From contig OZ244980.1 in the NCBI GenBank assembly GCA_965223035.1, positions 3,286,001 through 3,350,000 on the forward strand: a stretch of 64,000 nucleotides of DNA. The letters are read 5' to 3'. Below are positions 34,065 to 42,704 of the stretch, one piece after another (position 1 is the stretch's first letter; every line of letters begins with the position of its first letter). The notes beneath the pieces were generated by a model. That model ran no database searches. It saw nothing but the letters and a program-made list of their open reading frames with translations, and was not told where the DNA came from. The translations under genes were made by a program, and so were the position numbers. The stretch comes from CAMDPA01 sp965223035 (GTDB taxonomy: Bacteria; Pseudomonadota; Alphaproteobacteria; Rhizobiales; Hyphomicrobiaceae).

Positions 34065-35131
34065 TGCGGGTGTTGGTCGCAACCGACGCTTGGCGCCCGC
34101 AGGTCAATGGCGTGGTGCGCACTTATGAGCGGCTGGAAGAGGAGCTGCGCGGACACGGTGTGGAGCTAACCTTCCTGACGCCCGCGGAATTCCGCACCGT
34201 ACCCTGCCCGACATATCCGGAAATCAGACTGGCGCTGCCTGGCTATCATTATGCCATCGAACGCTTGGCGTGTGTTGAACCCGATGCCGTCCACATCGCC
34301 ACCGAGGGACCCATCGGCTGGATGACACGGTCGTGGTGCTTGGCCCGCAACGTCCCGTTCACCACCGCCTATCACACGCGGTTTCCGCCCTATCTGGCCT
34401 CCCGCTTCGGCATTCCCGAAAGCTGGGTGTACGCCGCGCAGCGACGGTTTCACAATGCCAGCGCCGGTCTGATGGTAGCCAGCCGATCGCTGGCCACCGA
34501 TCTTGAGCACCGTGGCTTTCAGCGGCTGATGCCCTGGACCCGTGGCGTCGACACCACGCAGTTCCGGCCCCGCGATGTCCGGCTGTTTGGGGCGGACGCA
34601 CCGGTGTTTCTCTATGTGGGGCGCATCGCCGTTGAGAAGAACATCATGGCCTTCCTGGATTTGGATTTGCCAGGGCGGAAAGTCGTCGTCGGCGACGGTC
34701 CGCAGCTGAAAGAGCTGATGGCGCGCTATCCCGATGTCGCGTTCGTCGGCAAGAAATCCGGGGAGGCGCTGGCCCAGTGTTATGCCTCGGCCGACGTGTT
34801 CGTGTTCCCGAGTTTGACAGACACGTTCGGCATCGTGCTGTTGGAGGCCATGGCGTCCGGCCTGCCTGTCGCCGCCTACCCGGTGACCGGACCGATCGAC
34901 AACGTGCTGCAGGGCAAGACCGGAGTGCTCGACCCGGAGCTCGGCAAAGCCTGCCTCAAAGCGCTGGACATCGACAAGGCGGTGGTCAGAACACATGCCA
35001 TGACGTTCGGCTGGGACGCAGCGGCGCGGCTGTTCATTTCCAACATCGAGAACGCCTTGTTCGCGCGTCAAGGTCGACGCGTGCCCGCCCGCCGTCGGCT
35101 GTTGCGCCGGCGACGTACCAGCTCGGCCTAA
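34064..35131 (+). CDS. agt: Agt-type glycolipid glycosyltransferase (GT4 family)
   Basis: A 355-residue GT-B glycosyltransferase starting MRVLVATDAWRPQVNGVVRT, with EGPIGWMTRSWCLARNVPFTTAYHTRFP, FLYVGRIAVEKN and the donor-site motif FPSLTDTFGIVLLEAMASGLPVAAYPVTGP (E-x7-E). The ATG overlaps the plcP stop, so the two are translationally coupled. In the known module this enzyme adds glucose or glucuronic acid to the diacylglycerol made by PlcP, replacing phospholipids with glycolipids when phosphate is short. The sugar used here is not deducible. The Arg-rich C-terminus (ARRRLLRRRRTSS) could hold the enzyme at the membrane surface. Confidence 0.83.
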   Translation: MRVLVATDAWRPQVNGVVRTYERLEEELRGHGVELTFLTPAEFRTVPCPTYPEIRLALPGYHYAIERLACVEPDAVHIATEGPIGWMTRSWCLARNVPFTTAYHTRFPPYLASRFGIPESWVYAAQRRFHNASAGLMVASRSLATDLEHRGFQRLMPWTRGVDTTQFRPRDVRLFGADAPVFLYVGRIAVEKNIMAFLDLDLPGRKVVVGDGPQLKELMARYPDVAFVGKKSGEALAQCYASADVFVFPSLTDTFGIVLLEAMASGLPVAAYPVTGPIDNVLQGKTGVLDPELGKACLKALDIDKAVVRTHAMTFGWDAAARLFISNIENALFARQGRRVPARRRLLRRRRTSSA

Positions 35132-35424
35132 TACGATTCAGTTGTAGCCGAAACCTTTCCACTCCCCCAATCCGGCCGCCCGATAGCACGGTGTGCTGGG
35201 TCGTCGGACTGGGCACGCGGGCCGGCAGCGTGTTCCCGCTTGTGGAGGACTTGACCTCGGGCCTGTGATCGAGCGCTCGGTCCGCTTTAACCGGTTGATC
35301 AGGTCCGATCTGATCTGAAGCGCGCTGCCGGCCGCTCGACCGATCATGCCCTGGTCGAGCGCCCGCCTCGGTGGCACATGTTCCGGACGGCGGTTGTCAT
35401 CGCGGTGCATCCGACTTTGACGGT

Positions 35425-35478
35425 GGGAGCTGGGACGATGGGAGCTGGGACGATGGGAGTTGGGACGATGGGAGCTGG
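35425..35478. repeat. 15-bp tandem repeat, 3.6 copies
   Basis: GGGAGCTGGGACGAT repeated at 35425, 35440 and 35455 (one T for C in the third), then a partial unit. It lies just past the 3' end of the SNase-like gene. The rest of the gap 35132-35481 shows nothing I recognise. Confidence 0.9.
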
Positions 35479-35481
35479 CCG

Positions 35482-36795
35482 TCAGGAGCGATCCTTTGGC
35501 TGCCAGCCCGCCGCGATCGCCTCGGCCTCGTTACAGAACCAACGACCACCACGCCGCTGGCGCACCCGCGTGCGCCGGTACCCCGGCTCCCATGGCGTCA
35601 CATACAGCCGCTTGCCGCGGCGGACATAGCCCTTGATCGGGCACCCTGACGGTGCGCGCCGCTTGGCACGCTCCCACAGCCGTGCCCGATATTCCCCTGG
35701 TCGTTCCGCCAATCCATCGCGCCAGATGCCGGCCTTGGCGTTGCGTGCGTCCATTTCCAACCGTCCGTAGGTTGCAAATAGGCCGGGCTCGGAGAACACA
35801 TGGCCTTTGGACACCAGCTCGGCGGCGACATCGTTGCCAGCAATCTGGCAATTGCCGACCGAGTGACCGCTGCCCTTGCGATCACTGCGCAACGCGCAAT
35901 GGACGGTCTTCCCCTTCACCAGCGCGCGTAGGGCGTTGCGCGCCGCCGTGCCGCAACGCCAGCGTCGGCGTCTGGCACCGCAGCGCTGCCCCGCCTCAGG
36001 CGCCTCGATCCCCGCAAGTTGCACAGTGCGCCCAGCGATCCGGAAGCTATCGCCGGACATAACGATCGCGCGCCCAACCAGCGTCGGTTGCTTGGTGATG
36101 GCCGGCAAGCTGGCCGTCGTCAGCGCCGATAGATCAGGCAGCTGTTCAGTCGATCGGTAGCCGAGCCAAAATGCCCCGCCGGCGAATGCCAGTACCAGCA
36201 CGCCCGCAACCGCGCGCGCCACCAACCGCGGCGGCGGCCGCGGGAGCGACAGTCTGCCAACGCGGGCGGCCAACCAACTCACCCGCGGTCGTAGCCAGTC
36301 GGCCACGGTCGGTCCATGTCTGGTCAGCACCGGCGGGATGACCAACAACAACACCAACACGCTTGCCCCGACCAACAGACCTTGGGTGAAGCCGTCGAAG
36401 TTGCCGGCCGTCAACCGTCCCAGCGCGACCAGCGCGAGGAATGCGGCCGTCAGCAACACCGCCTTGCGGGCATAGTCGTGTTGCATCAACCGGGCCGCTG
36501 ACGCCATGATGCTGCAGGCATAGCGCAGACCAATGCGCAGCATCTGGGCCAAAGCGCGACCGATCACGCGCACCGCTTGGCCCAGCCAAACCACCGGGGT
36601 CCCGAGGTAGCGTATCAGCACGTCCAACCAACCGATCGTTGAGGTCACGCCATAGCTGCCGGCATCCTTCAGGCCGCGGGCCGCGGCCCCCTTCATATCG
36701 TCAAGGCGCCGCCTGCGATCCTCCCGCCGCAGCTTGATGGTGGTACGCACATATTTGTGCCACTCAAAGTCATTGCTTCTTCTGCGCCAAAACAT
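35482..36795 (-). CDS. Membrane-anchored SNase-like (thermonuclease fold) protein
   Basis: A 437-residue protein: a basic cytoplasmic N-terminus (to about 110), two hydrophobic segments (about 112-160), a third (about 200-222), then an SNase-like OB fold from about 235 (VGRAIVMSGDSFRIAGRTVQLAGIEAPEAGQRC ... ALRALVKGKTVHCALRSDRKG ... LVSKGHVF ... ARNAKAGIWR) and a basic Arg/Tyr-containing C-terminal extension with two Cys. In staphylococcal nuclease the active site is Arg35, Glu43 and Arg87. Here the Glu (APE) and the second Arg (SDR) can be placed, but the first Arg position reads Gln (TVQLAG), so nuclease activity is doubtful. Orientation suggests that the domain lies outside the cytoplasm. 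Confidence 0.82.
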   Translation of the reverse strand: MFWRRRSNDFEWHKYVRTTIKLRREDRRRRLDDMKGAAARGLKDAGSYGVTSTIGWLDVLIRYLGTPVVWLGQAVRVIGRALAQMLRIGLRYACSIMASAARLMQHDYARKAVLLTAAFLALVALGRLTAGNFDGFTQGLLVGASVLVLLLVIPPVLTRHGPTVADWLRPRVSWLAARVGRLSLPRPPPRLVARAVAGVLVLAFAGGAFWLGYRSTEQLPDLSALTTASLPAITKQPTLVGRAIVMSGDSFRIAGRTVQLAGIEAPEAGQRCGARRRRWRCGTAARNALRALVKGKTVHCALRSDRKGSGHSVGNCQIAGNDVAAELVSKGHVFSEPGLFATYGRLEMDARNAKAGIWRDGLAERPGEYRARLWERAKRRAPSGCPIKGYVRRGKRLYVTPWEPGYRRTRVRQRRGGRWFCNEAEAIAAGWQPKDRS

Positions 36796-37180
36796 GGTCC
36801 CCTCCCGACCTGATCGGCAAAATAAGCCCGTTCAGACCCGCACGCTGCCACCATCCAATAGGAACGTCGATCTCCCGTCGACCGTCGAAAGCCGTTTTTT
36901 AGCCCGCCTGTGGCCAACCAACCTGCCGATCAGCGGACGTGTGCCCCATCCTCTCCACAAAGCCTTTGCAGCCGAATCGTGGCAGCGCAGCGGCATCACA
37001 CCAACCGGATTTGATTTTCGCTCCGCTTCGATCCGGAAAGCAGTCGTTGAGGATACCGGGTCCGGCCGCAATGTTTAACGCATTGCCTTCGCCGGCCCAG
37101 CGGTTAAGCTCGCGCATGAGTTAGCGGCCACCGTTTGATCCGGGGCGCATGGCAAACGGAACTGCGGGAGCGATACGGCT
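36796..37180. other. Divergent intergenic region
   Basis: Separates the SNase-like gene (minus) from the Rieske ferredoxin gene (plus), so it should hold promoters for both. No repeat of the main families and no convincing small gene. Confidence 0.5.
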
Positions 37181-37543
37181 ATGGATGAGGTGTTTGTTGG
37201 CAAGGCCTCGCAGCTGAATGATGGCGATCGCCGCATCGTCAAGACTGCCAAAGGGGAGATCGGCCTGTTCGTGGAGGATGGCGCTTATTTTGCCTACGCC
37301 AATACCTGTCCTCATCAGGGGGGGCCGGTCTGTGAGGGCATTTTGATTAACAAGGTGGTGGATATCATAGCCGCGGACCGCACCTATCAGGGTCAGACCT
37401 TCTCCGACGTACGACATTTCGTCTGTCCCTGGCATGGCTGGGAATACGATCTCAAGACCGGCGTGTGCGCGGGCGATCAAAGAATCAGGCTGAAGACGTT
37501 CGACGTCGTGCAGAAGGGCGACGATATCTTTGTGAAGGTGTAG
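37181..37543 (+). CDS. Rieske-type 2Fe-2S ferredoxin
   Basis: A 120-residue soluble Rieske protein with the cluster-binding boxes CPHQGGP (Cys43-His45) and CPWHGWEYDLKTG, as in ferredoxins of ring-hydroxylating dioxygenases and NirD-like proteins. The insertion between the boxes, with DVRHFV before the second, is longer than in the smallest ferredoxins. GGGAG 9 bases before the start. It leads an apparent operon with an amidohydrolase (76 bases on) and an isochorismatase-like gene. No oxygenase large subunit lies next to it, so its electron acceptor is unknown. Confidence 0.9.
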   Translation: MDEVFVGKASQLNDGDRRIVKTAKGEIGLFVEDGAYFAYANTCPHQGGPVCEGILINKVVDIIAADRTYQGQTFSDVRHFVCPWHGWEYDLKTGVCAGDQRIRLKTFDVVQKGDDIFVKV

Positions 37544-37618
37544 ACCCGATAAGGCGTGGACCGCAGCGCAACACCGCCGAAAGGTCCCGCATCACGCAAG
37601 CGAGTAGGGAGCGCTGCC

Positions 37619-38839
37619 ATGGATATGCCAAGCACGAATGAGGTCAGGGACCTGCGCTTCGATAAGTTTCACTCCGAACAGTCGCTGATCAACGCCACCC
37701 GCCAGGCTCATCAACGCAACTACCAGGACTTCCTGATCATCGATGTGGACGCGCATCACTACGAAAACGAATCTTATAGGGAAGTCTTCGAATACATCGC
37801 GAGCCCGGTGGTGAAACACACCGCGCTGGAGTCGGTGAGCAGGGGCGGGCGCGCCTCGTTTCTCGGCGGCAACGTCGGATACCAGGATTTGTCCGGTCGG
37901 ATCACGCGCCACTGGCTGCGCAACAAGGAACAGATCGACAGCGCGCACCACCGCGACATCGTCAAGACGACGCGATGGATGAATGCGATGGGGGTCGACT
38001 ACTGCTGCTTATTCCCGACGCCGATGCTGTTTTTGGGTACGCATCCACAGGCCGAGGTCGAGGCGGAAATGGCGATGGCGTACAATCGTTGGCTGTGCGA
38101 GCGCATTTTGGCGCACGAGCCGCGCATCGTTTCCATGCTGTATCTGCCGCTGAACGACCCGGACGCCGCCTATCGCAGCGTCAAGGAGTTCGGCGACAAA
38201 AAGGGCGTGGTCGGCTTCATGGTCACCAGCCCGCGCTATAAGCCGGTCCACGACAACGCCTTCATCAAGACCTACGCCTTGCTGGAGGAGATGGGCCTGC
38301 CGCTGTCGTTTCACGCGGCCTACTCGTGGAACGATCAGGCGCTGGCGCTGCAAAACCGCTTCATCGGCGTTCATGCGCTGGGCTTTATGTGGTTCAACAT
38401 GGTCCACATGACCAACTGGATCGTCAACGGCATGCCGGAACGGTTTCCCAAGCTGCGGGTGATGTGGATTGAATCCGGCCTGACGTGGGCCTACGCGCTG
38501 ATGCAACGGCTCGATCACTCCTACATGATGCGCACTTCGGAGTGCCCCAGCCTCAAACGCAAGCCATCCGAGTACATGCGCGAGATGTACTATTCGACCC
38601 AGCCGATGGAGATGCCTGAGGACAAGTCTATTCTGGAAGCGACCTTCAAGATGATCAACGCGGAGACTCAACTGTGTTGGTGTTCGGACTATCCGCACTG
38701 GGACTTCGACTTGCCGAGCGTGGTCTACGATCTGCCATTTCTCAACGAGCGCGGCAAACGCAATATCCTGGGTGCCAACGCCACACGCTTCTTTGGCCGT
38801 GAATTTCCGCTGGCCAAGCAAATCCCAAGCATCGATTGA
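37619..38839 (+). CDS. Amidohydrolase 2-family metal-dependent hydrolase/decarboxylase
   Basis: A 406-residue TIM-barrel protein of the amidohydrolase_2 (ACMSD-related) family. The metal-site start DVDAHHYENE has the DxDxH form common in this group; further signatures are VDYCCLFPTPML, GVVGFMVTSPRY, LPLSFHAAYSW (metal His), LRVMWIESGLTWAYALMQRLD and LCWCSDYPHWDFD (metal Asp) with a C-terminal GANATRFFG. Relatives hydrolyse or decarboxylate aromatic acids. GGGAG 9 bases before 37619 supports this start over 37556. It stands between Rieske and isochorismatase-like genes, which fits breakdown of an aromatic or heteroaromatic amide or acid. Confidence 0.88.
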   Translation: MDMPSTNEVRDLRFDKFHSEQSLINATRQAHQRNYQDFLIIDVDAHHYENESYREVFEYIASPVVKHTALESVSRGGRASFLGGNVGYQDLSGRITRHWLRNKEQIDSAHHRDIVKTTRWMNAMGVDYCCLFPTPMLFLGTHPQAEVEAEMAMAYNRWLCERILAHEPRIVSMLYLPLNDPDAAYRSVKEFGDKKGVVGFMVTSPRYKPVHDNAFIKTYALLEEMGLPLSFHAAYSWNDQALALQNRFIGVHALGFMWFNMVHMTNWIVNGMPERFPKLRVMWIESGLTWAYALMQRLDHSYMMRTSECPSLKRKPSEYMREMYYSTQPMEMPEDKSILEATFKMINAETQLCWCSDYPHWDFDLPSVVYDLPFLNERGKRNILGANATRFFGREFPLAKQIPSID

Positions 38840-38881
38840 TCACGCACGACGCCAACGGTTGCAGCGAAGGACTGAGCGCGC

Positions 38882-39580
38882 ATGACGCACCGCGATTTCA
38901 ACGACTATTGTTGGAAAGACATCGTCGATAAGGAGACCATGGAGATCTATGCCTCCTACCGACGCGACGTGAAGGTGGGGCGACAACCGGTCGTCCTGGC
39001 CATCGATCTTTACCGCAAGGCCTACCAAGGTGGGAACCGGCCGGTGGCCGAGGTCAACGCCACGTTTGACGGGTCTTGCGGCGCGCACGCTTGGGCGGCG
39101 ATGGCGCCGACCAAGGCGCTGTTCGCGCTGGCCCGTCAGGTCGGCATACCGATCGTTTACACCACGCGCCATGCCGATACCGCGGGCGTCAACTCCACCC
39201 ATCGCAAGAAACTGGAGGAGGCTGACGAGCTCTATGCGATCCAGCCCGAGCTGGCGCCGGAGCCCGGCGAGTTGGTGATCTACAAGGAGCGGGCATCGGC
39301 CTTTTTCGGTACCCCGCTGATTACGCATTTGCTGCGGCTGGGCGCGCAAAGCTTGATCATCGTCGGAGAGAGCACGTCGGGCTGCGTGCGCGCCTCTGCA
39401 GTCGATGCCTATTCCTATGGGTTCCACTGCACCATCGTGGAGCAATGCACGTATGATCGATCGATGCTGTCGCACAAGGTTAACTTATTTGATTTGCACC
39501 ATAAATACGCCGACGTGATGCACATCGATGAGGTCCTAGCGCACCTGGACGGCCTATCGCCCAAGCGCAAGCGCGCCTAG
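38882..39580 (+). CDS. Isochorismatase-family cysteine hydrolase
   Basis: A 232-residue relative of the hydrolase at 21868, with the triad Asp42 (VVLAIDLYRKAY), Lys135 (LVIYKERASAFFG) and Cys168 (STSGCVRAS). It has a longer N-terminus (about 35 residues before the first strand) than minimal family members. Likely chemistry is hydrolysis of a small amide such as maleamate or an N-carbamoyl compound. It is the last gene of the Rieske-amidohydrolase-isochorismatase run, and its TAG stop is also the first TAG of a long dispersed repeat. Confidence 0.88.
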   Translation: MTHRDFNDYCWKDIVDKETMEIYASYRRDVKVGRQPVVLAIDLYRKAYQGGNRPVAEVNATFDGSCGAHAWAAMAPTKALFALARQVGIPIVYTTRHADTAGVNSTHRKKLEEADELYAIQPELAPEPGELVIYKERASAFFGTPLITHLLRLGAQSLIIVGESTSGCVRASAVDAYSYGFHCTIVEQCTYDRSMLSHKVNLFDLHHKYADVMHIDEVLAHLDGLSPKRKRA

Positions 39581-39734
39581 AGCAACCTGCCTTTCATCGG
39601 AATCGGAACGATCCCGATGAAAGGCAGAAAGTTGCTCTACACTTTAAGAGCGATCATCTTTGCGCCTTAAATGGGAACTGCAAAGCCGGTTCCAACTTAA
39701 GGCACAATGGTGATCGCCGTTAAAGTTGCTCTAG
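39577..39734. repeat. Dispersed hairpin repeat, copy 5 (complete long form, A then B)
   Basis: Complete long form: CTAGAGCAACCTGCC, hairpin A closed by GTTGCTC, linker TACACTTTAAGAGCGATCATC, hairpin B (CCTTAAATGGGAACTG / GGTTCCAACTTAAGG), then GTGATCGCCGTTAAAGTTGCTCTAG. The first TAG (39578-39580) is the stop codon of the isochorismatase-like gene. This copy and copy 14 best define the family. From 39735 to 40070 I see nothing else before trpS. Confidence 0.9.
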
Positions 39735-40070
39735 CTCAAGATCACCCGCGATCCGTTTCGTCGCCGATCGCGTCGGCTTCAATCGCCTGCAGCCGCCCAA
39801 CTGCGCCCGGTCAGGTGGAGCCGCGCAGCGCGCCACCACCACTGGCGCGCAGGCGGGCAAGGACGGATCCTTCGATCGGTGGGCCGGGCCAGGGCTGCAG
39901 CCGATCACCGTGTCGCTCAACGGCCGCCGCTCGACCGGCGCGAGTGTGCCCTGCCGGCATGCATTTGCACTATCCACCGGTTTGATCACAAAGCCGACAT
40001 CGCACCGCCTTGCATAGCAGCCAACGCCACGCAATAACGCCGTCGCATCTCCTGAGCAATGAGGCACATG

Positions 40071-41105
40071 ATGTTCAGCCCCCGCGTGTTCTCCGGCATG
40101 CAGCCGACCGGCAATCTTCATCTGGGCAACTACCTTGGCGCCCTCAAGCGCTGGGTCGAGATGCAGGCCACCCATGAATGCATCTATTGCATCGTCGACA
40201 TGCACGCGATCACCATGTGGCAGGACCCCGACGAGTTGCGACAAGCGATCCGCGACGTCGCCGCGGCCTATATCGCGGCCGGTCTCGACACAAAAAACAG
40301 CATCATATTCAATCAGTCCCAGGTTTCGGCCCACGCGGAGCTGGCGTGGGTGTTCAACTGCATCGCCCGGCTGGGCTGGCTCAATCGCATGACCCAGTTC
40401 AAGGAGAAGGCCGGCAAGGATCGGGAAAACGCCTCGGTCGGGCTTTACGTCTATCCGACGCTGATGGCGGCCGACATTTTGGCCTATCACGGCACCCATG
40501 TGCCGGTCGGAGAGGACCAAAAACAGCACTTGGAGCTGGCGCGCGACATCGCTCAGAAATTCAACACCGATTATCGCCAGGCCATCGTCGCCGCTGGCAT
40601 CGCCTCAGGAGAGCTGTTCCCGCTCCCTGAGCCCGTCATCCAGGGTCCGGCCACGCGCGTGATGAGCCTGCGGGACGGCACGAAGAAAATGTCAAAGTCG
40701 GAGGCCTCGGATTTGTCGCGCATCAACATGACCGATGATGCCGACACGATCGCACGCAAGATCCAAAAGGCCAAAACCGACCCGGAGCCGCTGCCGTCCG
40801 ATCCCGACGGACTAGCGAGCCGGCCGGAGGCGGACAATCTGGTCGGAATCTACGCGGCCTTGGCCAACAGCGATAAAGCCGCGGTGCTCAACGACTTTGG
40901 CGGGGGGCAATTTTCCAGTTTCAAGAAGGCGTTGGCCGAACTTGCGGTGGCTCAAATCTCGCCGATCACCACCGAGATGCGCCGCCTGACCGCCGACCCG
41001 GCCGAAATCGATCGTACGCTGGCCGACGGCAGCCGGCGTGCCGCCGCAATCGCCGCGCCGATCCTGACCAAAGTCAAGGAGGTGGTCGGCTTCATTCAAG
41101 ACTAA
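40071..41105 (+). CDS. trpS: Tryptophanyl-tRNA synthetase
   Basis: Charges tRNA-Trp in the cytoplasm. The 344-residue class Ib synthetase has the HIGH-equivalent TGNLHLGNYLG, the tryptophan-site region IYCIVDMHAIT, MTQFKEKAG, YPTLMAADILAYHGTHVPVGEDQKQHLELARDIA and the KMSKS loop (KKMSKSEASD). GAGG lies 6 bases before the ATG at 40071, which also matches homologue starts; two upstream in-frame ATGs (40059, 40068) are less likely. It opens the familiar alphaproteobacterial run with a universal stress protein and nfuA. Confidence 0.96.
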   Translation: MFSPRVFSGMQPTGNLHLGNYLGALKRWVEMQATHECIYCIVDMHAITMWQDPDELRQAIRDVAAAYIAAGLDTKNSIIFNQSQVSAHAELAWVFNCIARLGWLNRMTQFKEKAGKDRENASVGLYVYPTLMAADILAYHGTHVPVGEDQKQHLELARDIAQKFNTDYRQAIVAAGIASGELFPLPEPVIQGPATRVMSLRDGTKKMSKSEASDLSRINMTDDADTIARKIQKAKTDPEPLPSDPDGLASRPEADNLVGIYAALANSDKAAVLNDFGGGQFSSFKKALAELAVAQISPITTEMRRLTADPAEIDRTLADGSRRAAAIAAPILTKVKEVVGFIQD

Positions 41106-41183
41106 ACCTCGTTTGCTTACCCCCCCTGGCAGGCGCTTACGTCCCCGTTGTAGTCCGGGCCCGGCCGTGGCAAAATGGGGCCC

Positions 41184-41693
41184 ATGAGCATACGCAAAAA
41201 GCGCCGCTCCTACGAGGAGGGGCACCTCCGCAAAATGCTGATCATCATCGATGACAGCCAGGAGGTCGAAACTGCGCTGTATTTTAGTGCGAGCCGAATT
41301 CAGCACACGTTCGGCTCGATCGTGATGTTGTACGTAATCGAACCCCAAAACTTCGAAACGTGGATGGGCATCCAAGAGATGCACGTCGAGGAGGAAACCA
41401 ATAAGGCCAAGGCGAAGTTCCGGCTGTTGCGGCGCAAACTCAATCTCGCCGGGTTCGAGACGATCCCGACCGAAGAGGTGATCCGGCAAGGCAAAACGGC
41501 CGAGGAACTCGTCAAGTTGATCGAGGAGGACGAGGATATCGCAATTCTCGTGCTGGGTGCGGCCGTCGATGCCAAGGGCCCCGGTCCCCTCGTCTCCTCG
41601 CTGGCGTCCGGCAGCTATGCCGGCAACTTCCCGATTCCGATCACCATCGTTCCCGGCAATCTGGACGTCGAGGAATTAAAGGCGATGGCCTGA
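41184..41693 (+). CDS. Universal stress protein (UspA) family
   Basis: A 169-residue Usp-fold protein of the group found next to trpS and nfuA in alphaproteobacteria. The fold runs from KMLIIIDDSQEVETALYFSASRI through a long helical middle (MHVEEETNKAKAKFRLLRRKLNLAGF), IPTEEVIRQGKTAEELVKLIEEDEDIAILVLGAA, to the C-terminal SLASGSYAGNFPIPITIVPG, which stands in for the usual ATP-binding G-x2-G-x9-G-S/T motif. Its cellular role is not established. The start may be 41175 or 41184. Confidence 0.88.
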   Translation: MSIRKKRRSYEEGHLRKMLIIIDDSQEVETALYFSASRIQHTFGSIVMLYVIEPQNFETWMGIQEMHVEEETNKAKAKFRLLRRKLNLAGFETIPTEEVIRQGKTAEELVKLIEEDEDIAILVLGAAVDAKGPGPLVSSLASGSYAGNFPIPITIVPGNLDVEELKAMA

Positions 41694-41755
41694 GGCACCG
41701 GCGGATGCGGCCGCGCCGTCCTCAGTTGGCCTCCAGCGCGACACGCGGCGTCTCG

Positions 41756-41890
41756 GTCATCGTGCCTTAAATTGGAACCGCAAAGCTGGTTCCAACCTGA
41801 GGCACAAAGATGATCGCCCTTAAAGTGATGAGCAACGTTCTGCTGTTGATCGGGATGGTTCCGATTCCGATGAACAGCAGGTGGCTCCAG
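41756..41890. repeat. Dispersed hairpin repeat, copy 6 (B then A)
   Basis: ATCGTGCCTTAAATTGGAACC...GGTTCCAACCTGAGGCAC (hairpin B), linker GATGATCGCCCTTAAAGTGAT, GAGCAAC, then hairpin A (CTGCTGTTGATCGGGA / CCGATGAACAGCAG) and GGTGGCTCCAG. It lies 62 bases past the Usp gene and 150 before nfuA, and does not touch a stop codon. Confidence 0.85.
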
Positions 41891-42039
41891 AGTTGCCCTC
41901 AAAAAATCCGACCTCACCACTCGACATATCGATCCGCTGGGTCCACATATGCGAGAAGGACAAAGCCGTCCGTGCTGTCGCGTGGCCGCCCGGCGCAGGT
42001 CAGCGCGTTGCAATGCCCACCGATCGGGAGAAGCCGTTC

Positions 42040-42597
42040 ATGTTCATTCAGACCGAAGCCACCCCCAACCCTGCCGTGCTGAAATTTCTGCCCGGCCGGC
42101 CGGTGCTGGCGCAGGGCACCGCCGATTATCGCGAGGCCGAAGAGGCAGGCGACTCCCCGCTGGCGCAACGGCTGTTCGACATCGACGGCGTGACCGGTGT
42201 GTTTCTTGGGCCGGACTTCGTGTCGGTGACCAAGCGGGATGGCGAGTGGCAACACCTCAAGCCGGCGATCCTGGGCGCGATCATGGAACATTTCATGTCT
42301 GGCGCCCCCGCCGCGCATTCAGCCGGCGCCAACGATCAAGCGGGCGGCGACTACGATCCCAAGGACGAGGACGTGGTTGCGACGATCAAAGAGCTGATCG
42401 AAACGCGGGTGCGGCCCGCGGTGGCCCAAGACGGCGGCGACATCATCTTTCACGGCTTTCGCCAAGGTGTGGTCTATCTGCACATGCGTGGCGCTTGTGC
42501 GGGCTGCCCCAGTTCGACGGCGACGCTGCAAGGCGGCATAGAGAACTTGCTCAAACACTTCTGCCCCGAGGTCGAAGCGGTCGAGGCCGTCGTCTGA
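42040..42597 (+). CDS. nfuA: Fe-S biogenesis protein NfuA/NifU-like
   Basis: A scaffold or carrier that delivers Fe-S clusters to apoproteins. The 185-residue protein has the N-terminal Nfu_N domain (FIQTEATPNPAVLKFLPG...FDIDGVTGVFLGPDFVSVTK) and the C-terminal NifU-like domain with the cluster motif CAGCPSS (GACAGCPSSTATLQGGIENLL). GGGAG lies 10 bases before 42040; the frame is open to 41881, but that part falls in repeat DNA. It may serve the Fe-S proteins encoded in the window (Rieske proteins, CoxS), which is inference. Confidence 0.94.
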   Translation: MFIQTEATPNPAVLKFLPGRPVLAQGTADYREAEEAGDSPLAQRLFDIDGVTGVFLGPDFVSVTKRDGEWQHLKPAILGAIMEHFMSGAPAAHSAGANDQAGGDYDPKDEDVVATIKELIETRVRPAVAQDGGDIIFHGFRQGVVYLHMRGACAGCPSSTATLQGGIENLLKHFCPEVEAVEAVV

Positions 42598-42704
42598 TCG
42601 GCGGTGGCCAGATTACCCGTATTGCCTTCGCCAACTGGGCCCAATAAGGTCCGGCCGGCGCTCAATCCTACTGTGTCAACGCCTGCGTTCTGAGGAGCCA
42701 TCCC

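Noticed and set aside
38009..38821. 270-codon minus-strand frame opposite the amidohydrolase
   Set aside because: Antisense shadow; the plus-strand gene has clear catalytic motifs and operon context.
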